Translations under genes and position numbers: made by a program
Assembly (NCBI GenBank): GCA_030533445.1
Contig: CM060080.1
Span: 9,580,217-9,644,216, forward strand
Origin: Cyprinodon diabolis
Taxonomy: Eukaryota; Chordata; Actinopteri; Cyprinodontiformes; Cyprinodontidae
Length of the DNA: 64,000 nt
Direction: 5' to 3'
Shown here: in pieces, positions 22,650-35,197 of the stretch
How positions within the stretch are numbered: position 1 is the stretch's first letter
Layout: every line of letters starts with the position of its first letter
Notes under the pieces: generated by a model
Told to the model about the DNA's origin: nothing
Seen by the model: only the letters and a program-made list of their open reading frames with translations
The model's database searches: none

Positions 22650-25600
22650 AAAGTGGACACTGCAGAAGGTCACTGTTCAAAGATACAGTAAACGGTTTTG
22701 CATCTGGGCCACAGCTGGACCAATGCAGAATGGTTGGATTAAAGCTGTCCTAAATGATGATAGAGAGCAAAGGGAAGACAAAAACAGACCATGAGAAAAA
22801 GAGGGCAGAGAGCTAAGCGGGGCGAACATTAATCTCGTGTCTGCCCGTATTGTACAATCCAGATGTTGTTCTAGCAGAGCCGATTCAATTTGGCAGATAC
22901 ACTGTGTGCTATATCCTCCCAACAAATCATCACAGGTGGATAAAACAGACAACTTCCTTTCCCTATATTTGTGAAAATATGGGATAAAATTTATGAGTAT
23001 TATAATAAGAAATAGAAATGTAAAATGTCGCCTTTACATCCTTATAAAGGTCCAAGCAGATTACTGCCATATGTTCAATTTTTCTTTTCTTTTTTCAACA
23101 GTAAACACTCATTGTTATCAGCTTCAATGCGTGAATGGAAGTCTAGCCGTCCCTGAACAACCTCACACATGGCTTCCCTTTGTAGAAACAAAAGACTCAA
23201 TTTGGTTTACTGAGCTGCCACCAGTGAGAAATGAACCAAAAGAGCGAAACTTTTCAGGCAAACCCACTTTAAATTATCAAACTATGAGAGCAATTACTCA
23301 TTGGATGATAAAAGGTATAGGCAGCGAATGGTCCTGACAAACAAAAATAAAGCTGTTACTGCTTTTTGGTGTGATGCCAGACTTCACACATGGCCAGTTT
23401 ATCAACTATACATGCAAGCCTTGAAGTTCTTTAGCAGAAAGAAAAAAAAAAGCTTAGAGCTAAACAGTAATTCAAGCAGCAGACCTGCAACACAGGCATC
23501 TTCTGCCAGATTCCATTTGTATAGTTTAACTGAAGTGATGCTTACACTGTCAAAATCAGCAGTGATTGTTTCCAGGCCCTCACTGGGCTTTTATTATGGT
23601 TTATGACAAAGTCAGTTGCAAGTTTCTTCAGGTGGAGCTGTGCATCTAAAAGAACAGACCTAAGTGTTTACATAAGGGAGCCAAGTATGGATCCCATGCA
23701 TCCTTTTCCTGTGCCTTCACATCATTAATCTACTAAGACCTATTTGTAATGTCAGCTTTTCCTCATTACAAGTCCAATAGGTCATATCTTCCTTATGACA
23801 TAAAAAGACATATTTGCTAAGACCTAAGTGTTTCTCTGTTCCTGATCACATCCACTTGGTCGCAAATCCTTCAAGCATTGACCATAAAATGTTTTGTGGC
23901 AAAGATGCCGTAACAAAATAATTGGTAACAAAGACTGAGGTATTCACAAATACTAGTATACACACCCTGTATACCTTAGGTGCTCAACTTTGTAACGCTT
24001 GTTTCTACTTAAAGCACTTGAGTAGTAAATAGAAAACCAAGAAGCAAGGTGATAATGTGAATGCTGACTTTGCAATGGATCATGTTCTGACACTGTAAAA
24101 AAGGCCCAGTTATGCTGTAAGGACATATGTAGGTGGTCTCCTATTTTTACCTGGCTGGGACTGTCATTCACCCTCCAAAAACTCTACAGAGTCCCATTCT
24201 TCCAAAAAGGGAAGACTTTCAGAACAATAATTCTGGTTACCACTGATACACACCATGATATGCATTATTACTCTATACTAATGCCCTTCAACTCCCAACC
24301 TCTTTTCAATGCTTGGGATACAAACAGAGTGAAATGAGTCTTGACAACCAACTTAACTTTTCTTTAATTATTTCTAACTTTATAGCTAGAAAGGATCATA
24401 ACCTGAATTTATAGAAAGTTTTTTTTTCTTGCAAAAAGAGATGTGATTTGGTGCTTTTAAAACCCTCTTGCTGTTCTTAAAGAAAGAAAACAAGAGGTTT
24501 AATAAATCCAAGGCAGAAAATGGTGTCCTTCTTCCTTCTGACTCTTAGGCATCTGTCTTGCTTTCATCTAAATTTTAGACGTTTGCCTCAGAAGAAGCCA
24601 CAGGTTGTTCAGTCCTCTCAACCACGAGGATTGCTGCTGTGATTTGGTTAAATGCTCCCATATGACGAGCAGATAGGAAGCACTGAAAACAGTCTCATTT
24701 TTAATAAAGCCAAAACAACAAATAATGCAAAATATTACATTTTCCTCAATTCAGACAAGAAATATCTGTGGCTACTGAATTTAATGGTTTTCACTTTATA
24801 AGGGGTTGTAACAGGGTATACACTACAAATATGGTGTTTTTCCTTCCTGTTAACTGAAAAAAGGCATAATTTATAATCATATAAAATAGGTTTCTCTATC
24901 TACTGAATTTAAACAGCAGTGAAGTTACACATACTGCAGACACTGACTTTTTGGCTCTCTCCAAGACATTAGATGCGCCTGAGGTTGTCCTGCAGTCACT
25001 CTATTAGACAGAATGTCAGGAGGAACAGAATAAAGCAGGAAATCCAAGGCCGAAGGGGAGCTAGAGGTCTCAACGATGGAAGCAGACAAGACCGACAGTG
25101 ACCATGAGACAGGAACTGATCAAATGGGCAGACACAGAACTGCCCTGTTCCTGCATGGCAGCTGAAACTCACTGCTGATCTCTCCATTCTGACAGCTGTG
25201 CCCTGATCGCTCTTTCTCTCTCTACAAACTAGGCACATGCACAGCGATCCCCATCTGGCACTGGTGCAGGCACTAAGCTCCTGCCAGTAAGTGTGATCTG
25301 TGCACGGGAGGTGGACTGTGTTTGTCTGAGTTTGATGATGGGGGTTGGGGCATGGCCTCAGCCAACCATCAAGACAACTTCCGCAAGACCCAAGCATTTT
25401 AATTCCTGCCTCTAATCCTATTTGTTCAGGATAATGAGCAACACGCAAACTATCGAGGCTGCAAGCCATGAAGGAAAAAAGTAAGTCGAGGCTTGTTCAA
25501 CTTTTAGTGAATGGCAACTGGCAAATCTTTTTTCTACACAGAGATTAAGGATCACTGACAATGTTAATTATTTTAAAAAGACAATTGAAAAAATCAAACA

Positions 25601-25791
25601 TACCTATTAGATATTGCACTTATTCAATACAGAGTTTATAATTTCAAGCGTTTATTTCTTGAAATATTGATGTGTTTGCTTGCGGCAAATATTAAAAAAA
25701 ATTGGATAAGCCCAATAAAGAAGACACTTTAATACATCAATATTATTGTATTTCCATGTCATGCATGGTCACAGAGTCGACAGCAAAGGTC
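22650..25791. other. Intronic stretch, no gene recognised
   Basis: The longest minus-strand ORF (25469-24996, 157 codons) has no recognisable domain. Nothing else assigned. Confidence 0.5.
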
Positions 25792-25795
25792 TTAA

Positions 25796-26546
25796 AGTCG
25801 TAGGGATATCATATTTAAAAGTCAAATCATTCTGGCTTAAACATGTATATAAATGTACTCTTTATCAGTCCCAAAATTTAAATTAAAAATTATGTCTTTT
25901 AATCTGGGTTTTTTTTTAGTTATCTTATGCAGGCCAGTTAGTTATACGTCAGGTTGTACACCTAAATTCAGCCAATCATATATCAAAGGTCATCTGTCAA
26001 TCAAATTTTTTCGATCATTGCATCTTGATTCATATTTCGCAGCTAATATACGCAATGGTTGAAATAAGAATCATTTACTTTCCCATTGAGTTCCGTCCCA
26101 GTGTTCACGGGGATGGATGTCTGTGTCTTCAGCAGGCGTAGAGCTAACAGAACTGGCAGCGTTGCGAGGCAAGGGCTCAAACATGTACGGCTGTAAGCCT
26201 TCTACACCAAACCAAGCTTCTGCCGCCCTGGCGTCCATTTCCACAACATCTTCGTCCCCGTTTTCCTCCTCTAAATAAAAAATGTATGACGGACCTCCAA
26301 CACAAAACTCTCCTCCTCTTGCATGTTTCCTCTGTCCATAGCGTTCCTTGACAGTGTCGTTTCTAAGTCACCAATTTAGTGCTACTTGGTCCCAATGGAA
26401 TTTCCCATTGGGAACCTACTAGCCACAACAATCCCGCCCTCTTGATAAACGACCAATCACATTGACTCTATTCACTTGTGTAAAGTTGTGCACCACTCGG
26501 GAGAACTCCGAACTGCAACGGTTGGAACGGCCGTTTCCCTACGACT
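25796..26546 (-). mobile_element. TTAA-flanked element, family K copy 1 (751 bp)
   Basis: Perfect terminal inverted repeats AGTCGTAGGGA lie just inside TTAA at 25792-25795 and 26547-26550. The element matches 46753-47620 along its length in the same orientation. On the minus strand, a start at 26342 corresponds to the ORF of the second copy. A deletion after MQEEESFV shifts the frame to a stop within about 20 codons, so this copy is broken. It also lacks about 78 bp present in copy 2 next to the CCACAACAATCCCGCC word. TTAA duplications fit Kolobok or piggyBac relatives. No transposase is present. Confidence 0.82.
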
Positions 26547-26550
26547 TTAA

Positions 26551-27088
26551 GGTAGAGCTGGTAACTGCAAAAGAAGCAGGCCCTTCATCCTGGCATAATA
26601 ACAGAAAGTTGACTGGAAGGAAAAAAGTGTGGTCGAAAAAGTGCTAACTGAACAGGAACGTTGAAAAAAATATCAAGTCAATAGGATTTTAGGAATTGCT
26701 GAGTTGTGAAGTGAGGCTGGAGTCAGATCCTCAACAGCAAACACACACACCCATATCCAGGATCTGAGCTGCACCTGCCACATCCCTTGCATTAGAGACC
26801 TCTGTGAAAGCATTTTATAAAACTGGTTAAAAAAAATATTGGAGTTGCTTAAAAAATATGTTTTCTCACTGATCAATCAGGCGTGACTTGGGAATCTCTT
26901 TCAAAGGCCCTTAAGGCTGATATTCAACCAACTTCGGCTCTTTCGACACTAAAAAAAGCCAATGGCTGATCATCACGCCATTTTGCATGAATATATTGAT
27001 TTATAGAGAAGCAGCCTCGATCAAGTATGGAGATGTAGTGCCAAACATCAAAATGTTTATTTATGATATAAAGAAAGACTTCATCTTT
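26551..27088. other. Intronic stretch before the daam2 ATG exon
   Basis: No element recognised. The daam2 open frame runs into this stretch as far as 26924 but is outside the exon. Confidence 0.5.
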
Positions 27089-27094
27089 ACTCAC

Positions 27095-27375
27095 CACCAG
27101 TTCAGAGAAGCGTGCATTCAGCTCCTCTGCAGGCGGCATCGGGGAGCTAAATTCCAGCAGCTGCAGTGGTACTGTGTCCTTTAGGTTGATCTCTGGGGGT
27201 TCGCTGCTGCCGAAGCAGCACAGGAAGCCCAGACCCGCCCGCGTCCTCTTCCTGGGGGGCATGGTGGCTGCGGCGGTTAAGCTGGCAGTGGTGGTGCTGG
27301 ACCAGGAATGCAGAGGAAGGGGCAAGGGAGGGGGGAGTGGAGAGGAGGATGAGACTGCTATCTAGGGGGCATGAT
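27095..27375 (-). CDS. daam2: daam2 first coding exon (5'UTR plus codons 1-56)
   Basis: This exon encodes the N-terminus of DAAM2, a cytoplasmic diaphanous-related formin that links Wnt/Dishevelled and Rho signalling to actin assembly. On the minus strand an intron ends in a pyrimidine tract plus CAG at 27376-27378. About 113 nt of 5'UTR follow, then an ATG at 27262-27260 in a full Kozak context (GCCACCATG). The 56 codons include [30 protein letters not shown] and [12 protein letters not shown]. These match the DAAM2 N-terminus more closely than DAAM1 (GLGFLCCFG and the LEFSSP block are DAAM2-like). The exon ends in phase 0 after ELV at 27095, followed by the donor GTGAGT at 27094-27089. The diaphanous GTPase-binding domain starts near the end of this exon. 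The open frame runs on past the donor to 26924, but that part is intronic read-through. A shared CC pair near the N-terminus is visible; its role is not inferable here. Confidence 0.95.
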
Positions 27376-27378
27376 CTG

Positions 27379-30300
27379 GAAAAGAGAGAAGAAAAATGGA
27401 AAATATTAGAGATGCCGGCAATCATATTGTCTGAATAATTCTTTGTTCAAGAAGATTTAAGATGCTTTGTTCCATATCTAGAGAAGCGTTTTGTTTCATC
27501 ATCTCTGATACTAAGAAGTGATGAATGTTTCCAGCAGCCTCAAATGGATAGGAAAACAAAAACCTACACCACATCCACACAAACATCACAAAGCCACCTG
27601 CAGAATGCGCATCAGAGGAAATTCTCAATTAAGTGGTTTTTCCAAGGCCAGTTTGGAGATTTTCTTGCAGTCTTACCAAAAAAAAAAAAAAAAGCCTTTG
27701 ATTCCAAAAGCATCATTTCTACAGTGTTTGCACTTCTACCACAACAGAGAAATCGCTTGTGATAGAGATATAATAATGGATCTGCAGAAAACCTTATAAA
27801 GAAAACAACTGTAATGCAGAAACCTTCTGAGTGCTTTGAAAAGGGCATTGGTGGTTCCTTCTTCATTAATTCTTCTCGTTTTACCACATTCTGACCAATG
27901 ACCTTTGGTATGCTTTACTTTAGCATATTTTTGGATGACAAGGCAAATGTTTTGGAGATACCTTCAACTTTCATAATCAACACAATTACTTGAACGACAA
28001 ATACAAAGGAGCAAAAGAGTATCAGAGCTTGAACCACATCATAAGAATAAGCCGTCTATAAATGTTACATCCTCATTCGGATATTTTTACTTGGCCTTTA
28101 AAGAGGTAGGTACATCCTGAGAGCATTAACACAAATGTTTAATGAGGCAATTCCATTTTTTTACTTCAGTATACAGAGATTCCTATCCCAATATACTGTT
28201 TCCTGAGTGAGTACGAATCTCCACCATCTCTTGCCTGCGTTTGTTCGGTGTAGGAGTTCTCACTGTGCAGTCTAAATTTAGCAGTATAATAAATTCTTTA
28301 TGAATGTGCTTGTCCCTCAGAAAGAACAAGCAGAGAAAGAAAAAAGACTAACTATATTTCCCATTTGACCATTATAAAACATTTCCCATTACCCATTACA
28401 AGTTGTTATTTTCAGTTGGTAAAAAGACCAGAGTTATGGACATAATCAGTGCTAAAATTAATGTTTTTCACAACCAACATAGGAAAAATACTTAAATTTT
28501 TTCCCCAATAATCACCTTAACAAGCATACATTATTTCATGTGTGTTGCATCAGTAGTCTGCTGGTCAGTGAAATCATTCATGACATGCTGAAGATGCATG
28601 CGATTTATTTGACACCATGTATATGTGTTTTGAAAGCTGAGGTGACAACCCCTCCACCCCCAGGATAGCAGTGACCAACCTTAAGGCTGTAAACCTAATT
28701 ATAGCTTTTAACCTATTGCATTTATATTGCAGCTGGTTTAATGGATACTGTTAGCGCTCTAAACAAACTGCTTAAACAACAAGCTGAAAAATAAATGAAT
28801 TTAACGACCTTGCTTAAGTTTCTTTGACGTAAAATCTTTTTGGGTATTTTTCTTTTCTCAAACAAACCTCTGGAAGAAGAGAAGCGTTTCTAAATTATTA
28901 TTATTATTTTATCACTTTATTGTCCTACAATGGGTTAGTTCTGGAATTTATTTTAACCCTTACTCTGAAAGACACACAGCCTTACGCTCCTATCCTGTGT
29001 CTCTCATTATCACCTTCATCTTCACTCTCTCACCAAAGCCCACGTGCAGGCAGCCCTCACTCAACACCAGTCCAGCTGGCCTGCTTCCAGCTCAGAGGAA
29101 TCCAAACGCACGCAGCATACCTTATATATAGTCCAAATAATAAGACAGTCAGAAATTAAAGATTGGTCATTTATGTAACCTTTGTCTGTATACAATCTCA
29201 ACCAGATAGAGCATGTTCACTTCCATCAGACCATCTCTAGGCTTATATTTTCCGCCCTCCCTGTCATTTTCCATTATTCCTCTCCTCTAGGCTAAATCAG
29301 AGAGACAGCTCCGTGCAACAACTCTTCATCCGACGGTAACATACAGTATGTCATTTTTCCTTGCCACTGCTTAACATCCACTTATTCAATCTTTAATCCT
29401 CCTCTTTCTGTTTCCTGTCTCTTACTGAATCATCAGTTTTGGGTCACTGCTGTCATTCTGGGAGTGGTTTTGCAGAAAAACACATTTTTTTCGTTATTTT
29501 AAAGGATTTATATGCAGGATTAAGAAAGTACTTTGCGTACTTACTTTTATTTAAGATATATACTTTGAATTAAAGGGAAGAAAATGGCCACTTCAAGACG
29601 ATTGGAAAACTTTTTAATATGTTAATTTAACAATGTAAGACAAGGTCATCAATTCAAACTACAAAAGGTTATTATAAAATACTGAAAAAGCTAAATCCTT
29701 TTTTTTCCCCCGTTCCTAAGTTGTACCAGGTAGACTACATTGACAAAATTTATACTGGTTAGACTGTAAGCTTGGCTTTCCTTTTCTGGATTTTCCTGTC
29801 CACCAAATGTCCCATTCTCTCCATTGTCAAATTAAAAGAAATTTAAACTACAATAAAAAAAAAATCCTCAAGACTATATTCTGGGACCCTTTTTTTTCTT
29901 TTTTAGGGAAACAAAGAAATTCCCAATTTTTTTCCATTCTGTAAGACAGACACATTAAATAAACCAATAAATAGAATAATGCCTGAATAATACAATAAAG
30001 AATCACCTTCATTATTTAGTACTGCAATTTGTTATCATTAATACAAGTACAACTACTATGACCAGAACTGCTAAAATCAGACTACTAATATGCAGAGTTT
30101 CGGTACGTTCAAAACCCAAACGACCACATACTGTATAATGATAACCTAATGCAATACATGGGTAATACTATAAAAGAACCTTCTTTGGTTCTCATCCACA
30201 GCAGATATAAAAAATCTTTCCAAACTTTCTCTAATCACTCAGACTTCCATCTAGGTTATACAGTACATGGATTTATTCATATTTTATTTCAACAATATTT

Positions 30301-31129
30301 TTGCAATTTCCCTGCACTACCCATCTGAGATTCTGTATGGTTAAATGCCTTTAATTAGTGCGTCTTTTACACAATATGAGAACATCGGGGTCAAATCATG
30401 GAATTTTGTTTATACGCATCTTCTGTCAATTTAGCACAATGAAGCCATGTGTACTACTGTATGTCAAGTCAAAATTCAAACAGCACTAAAAAAAATACCC
30501 AAAGCCCTGAGGCAAAGACGGTAGACTTGCCCCCATTTTGAGCCAAAGGGGTTTGAGGAACAGATAAGCAACATTATTGACATAAAGAATGGGTATAAGT
30601 GGAGATGCTGCTGCCACTTTGTATTCAGAGCACCGATTCATCTTCTCATTGCCAGCATTAGGAAGTAGGTCAGTGGAAGAGGAGGGGGAAGAACATGATG
30701 AAGGCCAAGTAGAAAGCAGAGAACCAGCTACTCCTGCTGCTGCTTAGATGTTTCATTCTGTAAAGATATGTTGTGTTGTCACTTTTCTGTGCTAATTTTA
30801 CTCATCAGCCAATAACAAATGAGCAACGCTTGCAGCAAAAAAATAAAAAGAAAGAACAAAAATCGAGCCATTTTGTTTATTTCGATTTACACAACTTAAA
30901 TCCTGGTGACACAAAGAGAAAAGCTTATAAATGTCAGCTTAGATACAACTTTTATTTCCTTATGCATACAGCTTTCTTGAACCATCACCAACCAACAGGC
31001 GAAGCTTTTCCTCTCCAATCAGATTCTGAGGCAGCCGAAAGAACAAAGAATGCGAGGAAAGACAAGCTGCAACCGTAAAACTGGCAACAAGCAGCACAAT
31101 CAAAAACAAGAGGATGGCAGAGTATTTTT
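27379..31129. other. Intronic stretch, no gene recognised
   Basis: Contains a run of about 16 A near 27677 and a short ATT repeat at about 28894-28909. No coding signal. Confidence 0.5.
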
Positions 31130-31310
31130 AGACTCAGAATTAGACAACTTTTACTGTCATTTTGTATCCACAGGTTGTATACAAAACGAAATTTCTATTT
31201 CCATTCTATGAAGTGCAGCAGTGATCAAATTGATATGGAGGCTCGGAGCATTAAATACGTATGGTGCAAATATTTTAAAGAAAACTGATAAATATATCTT
31301 AGTTAAAGGT
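31130..31310 (-). repeat. LINE 3'-tail-like fragment
   Basis: On the minus strand the sequence includes GAAATTTCGTTTTGTATACA and ATGACAGTAAAAGTTGTCTA. This resembles the 3' untranslated tails of fish L2/Rex-type LINEs (a tail with a GACAATAAAGTT-like word). No reverse transcriptase sequence remains. Confidence 0.5.
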
Positions 31311-34163
31311 ATTAAAGAGGATTTTTCTCAGAAAAAGTGTCCAGATTAATCTAGAATGATTTAAATGATGGATGGCATTAATGCACTTATGGTCCCCCCC
31401 AAAAAAAATGTTTTATCCATAAACTCTGGCCATGGTGGTGCCTACAAAACATTAACTAATCTACTTTGCCAACTGTTGAAAGTGGATTGGCTACTTGTTT
31501 GATAATCAAATATTTTGTGTACGGAACCCAGTTACTTTATATAGGTAGGCTCCAAGCGTAACTTATCCGCTGTTTGGCTAGCAGTCCACCAGTACACCGC
31601 ACGAATAAGTACTGCTATGGTTGTTTACTGCTGTGGCTTTTTTTTTTAGCTATTTGTTTACTCTTTTGTGTAAGCTGGAGCGTCAATAACTGAAAATAAT
31701 TCTGACAAACCTAACCGTAGAAGATGTAGTTAGAAAAGAGGATAGAAATTGGGAGAGAACGTAGCTGCTAAGCGTGTGTTTAAGATCTTCTTTCTTTTAT
31801 TTTCAGAGATGGCGTGCTGAGTGAAAGGGTTTATAAAAAAATAAAATAAAAAAAATCACCATGGAGGAGTCTGCCGTTTGAAATCCCAAACTAAATTGCA
31901 GCAGCGGGAACACACTAACAAATTATAAATATATCTTGCTGTGATAACGCCGGCAGACACCTCTTCTTCTTATGGAGATTTTCTGCTGACTAGGAGCATC
32001 CTGGCACTTTGTTGCCACTCAAGGTGAAATACAAAATAACCAGCGGAGGCATTTCCAGCGTAGAGATCTTTTGCAAAGGAGGGGCCACTGACGCATGCGC
32101 AATATTAAAAAATACACAAGCAGCCGTTGGACATATCTTCCACAACATAATCCTCTTTCCTGCCTTTAAGCCCGTGGCTCACATTTCCTTTTGCAGACAA
32201 CTGTTTCTGGGTTCCACAAATGAGGATAATTCCTGCAAGTTGTTGGGCCATGGATGGAAGAAGAGCAGGAGGAATAGTCTGACTTATATAATCAGATGAT
32301 ACTAGGGATGGGGGAGCAGCAGCACGCTGGCACTGACAGATCCAAAAATGTGAAGCAGAATACCAGATTGGTTGTACTTGTTATTCAGCAACACTGAGAA
32401 ACATAATTTACTGCATACAGTATGTGATAATTGTGTAAATGAGTCACTCTAATGCATATGCTCTGCAGTTATTGAGTGCTGCCACAAACTCTTAAATGAA
32501 CTCAGTTCTGGACTTTGACTAGCCAGTCTAACGTGAATTTTCTTTTAACAACCTCTTCCTTTTTGCCACTTCTCCATGAAGGCCTTTTGTGGAGTGCAGA
32601 AACAACAGCTGTCCTGAAACCAAATTCCTTCACCTGAGGTATTAATCTTCGCAGATCCTCCGGTTACCATAGGCCTCTTGTTTATTTATGTGATTAATGC
32701 TCTCCTTGTCTTGTGTAAATATGTAAATGGGCCCGAATGTTAATCAATGCAAATTTTTTTTATATTTGTGTAGGAATTCATCATATATTTTCCTTCAACT
32801 TCCTCTAACAATTACAGCTGTACCGGGACAAAAGCTAAAATAAGGCAGAGGGGTATATATAGGTTGGCAAGTATTTGAATGTTTTACTATTGTGGCACTG
32901 CTATGAGAAAGCTGCATGTGTCCTTTGGCATGAAAGTGCACTTGTCACTTTTTAATTCGACAAGATGCAGCAATTCAGCCATGCCTTTGAGTACACTGGA
33001 GCCTTGCCACTTTTTGGTATTGCTGCCCCAGACTTGCCCCCACCAACACGCCCTCCTACTATCTAACTGTCTGATGGGACAACCCCTTAATCAGCCCGCT
33101 CCCAAATCAACTGGGACACAAAGAACATTTCCTTGTAGATCCCAAAACCTCTGTATCGAGAAGTCCATGCACACAATGTACACCTTAGCTTGTTGCAGCC
33201 AAAAGGTCAGGAAGCAGAACTTCTGTGAGCATTTTTTTTTTAAATCCATCAAAACACAGATGCATATGTAAACACAATGAAATATCATCCGTTCTTTCTC
33301 ACAGCAAAGACACAAATCATCGTGTTCATGCATAACTTCCCCAATTAGAGGGGCTTCAGCAACATGGGTGGGCAGATTAATGGAGAGGAATGACAACGGG
33401 ATTGATCTAGAACAACTGGCATGACTAATGACCAAACACACCCACAGTCTAAATTATGTAAACATATACATACTCTAGAGACAAACAGAACTAAATCCTC
33501 AAATTATAATATACATTCCTTGGCTATGATTTCAACCATCTCTCCTACTGAAAAGTCTCACTGGTTAGCAAAGAGTTCCAGTCTAGACTGACAAATGACC
33601 CGACCTGACAGTGGAAGAAGTGCCATTATTTCACAGTGCATTTGCAAGCGCTGCATTCCTATGCTTACTCTGAAAGCACACATTCTGCCAGGGATTTCAT
33701 GTTGGAAAGCCACCTATTTTATGAATTTATACACAGCTTCCTCATGTTGATTTAGACAATAGGCCGGATAATTCGGTTAACTTTCTGCAGAGGCCTAACA
33801 GGGTAGGCAAATGGCAAAAGACACTATTTGCATCTAATTTGCAAGAGAACTGTCCCTTTTTTCCCCATTGATGCTGCAGTCTAGACCCCTTTAGAAACTT
33901 TTCTTTTTGTTTTTGGTTTCTGAAAATTTTTTTTTAATCATACTTATACGTACTATTATAATTCTGCCTTACAGTAAATTTAACTGTTGTTTGGAAAACA
34001 ATAAAATAAGAAAACCGGTTAACCAAATTAAAGGTAACTGCAATTCAATTGTTGATTCAATGACTCAATTACACATCACTTGTTGTCATTGTGAGACCTG
34101 CTGTCTACATGAGTTTTTCATCTCTGTATGTTGAGTGGCTGAAACTCAAGGAGAGGGTCAGTA
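31311..34163. other. Stretch with no gene recognised
   Basis: ORFs of 116-130 codons on both strands at 32879-33441 overlap each other and carry no domain. The 32640-32760 portion looks unique and has homeodomain- and forkhead-like words, but that is weak evidence. Confidence 0.5.
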
Positions 34164-34171
34164 CTTTTGAT

Positions 34172-34877
34172 TAGGGATGCACGATGTAATCGGCCCCCTA
34201 TCAGTATCGGCCTGTATCAGCCTTAAAACTGAATATCGGACATCGGCCACCCCACCGATATTTAACCCGATATTTGATCAGCTTCTGAGTTTCTAAAGCC
34301 TAAAAAAAAAATACTACTTCTTCTTCTTTCTCCAAAACTTCTTTTTACAGACTTAAAAACTTCTAAAGACGAAGGGAAAAAATACTGATCCATTAAAATA
34401 TCCCAATATCTTCATATGCTGATATATTGCCATTTAAAAACACCATTTCAATCTCTTTTACTAATGAAATATTGCTATATGTCATCGTTATGCTACGAAA
34501 TCCCCCGAAAATTCACGAAATTTTGCCATATTTTTATATGTTGATATATTGACGCGGTATCGATCTATTTTACTAACAAAATCTCACAAGAATTTGCAAA
34601 ATATCACGAGCGTTTCTAACAGAACGAAGAAATTTCACGAGATTTTGAAAGTAAAATAGATAGATACCGCGTTTTTAAAAATCTATTTGATATCAGCATA
34701 TGAAAATATATTTGAGTATATTATTTTTCAAAGTGTCAATAACAAAACTGCTATTTTTAATGACTACTTATTTTTGTCCAGCTTTAACATCGGTATCGAT
34801 ATCGGTTATCGGCTACATGAGTTTTAAAATATCTGCATATCGGATATCGGCCAAAATCCCAATATCGTGCATCCCTA
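34172..34877. mobile_element. Non-autonomous hAT element (706 bp), perfect 8-bp duplication
   Basis: The termini TAGGGATGCACGAT and ATCGTGCATCCCTA are exact inverted repeats, flanked by CTTTTGAT on both sides (34164-34171 and 34878-34885). Subterminal regions are rich in ATCGG/CCGAT words. An internal palindrome pairs CGCGGTATCGATCTATTTTA (about 34555) with its near complement at about 34648-34672. No transposase. Confidence 0.95.
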
Positions 34878-35031
34878 CTTTTGATTCATTTGGTTAATAA
34901 CTTTCTTTGATCGGAACCTTCAAAATTTACTCCCTGACGGTCCGCTGATTCATAATAATGGAAAAATAAAAAAAAATATTAATGTTGCTGCAAAAGTAAC
35001 ACCCAGTAAGTGAATCAACATGAATCCCACA

Positions 35032-35197
35032 CACTGAAAAGAATAATGCAACTGTTTTTGGCATTTACTCAATCGTATTTAGTACTTTAACACATTTTCT
35101 TTTCAGTTTAGCAGGGTAGGACATATAACGATTGTGTTAAAGTAACTAAGCATGCTTAAGTCAATTCCAAAAGCGGTTGCCGAGTTTTTTTTCAGTG
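35032..35197. mobile_element. Palindromic MITE, family P copy 1
   Basis: CACTGAAAAGAATAATGCAA on the left and GGTTGC ... TTTTTTTTCAGTG on the right make inverted ends. The inner arms TTTTGGCATTTACTCAATCG and their complement meet at a spacer with GCAGGGTAGGACATA. The same spacer and arms occur at 38071-38210. Confidence 0.82.

Larger units (their letters stand above)
11328..27094 (-). other. daam2: daam2 intron between the two coding exons (~15.8 kb)
   Basis: The intron is defined by the donor GTGAGT at 27094-27089 and the acceptor CAG at 11330-11328, both on the minus strand. It contains the SINE, LINE-like, hAT, foldback and TTAA-flanked elements listed separately. No additional daam2 exon or convincing nested gene was seen in it. 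Confidence 0.9.

Noticed and set aside
24996..25469. Longest ORF in the window (157 codons, minus strand).
   Set aside because: Rich in Cys/Leu/Ser as expected from chance in this composition, no domain, no splice-site logic, and it lies in a daam2 intron.
26924..27094. Continuation of the daam2 open frame beyond ELV.
   Set aside because: A consensus donor GTGAGT follows ELV, and the downstream residues do not match DAAM2, whereas the exon at 11327-11238 does.
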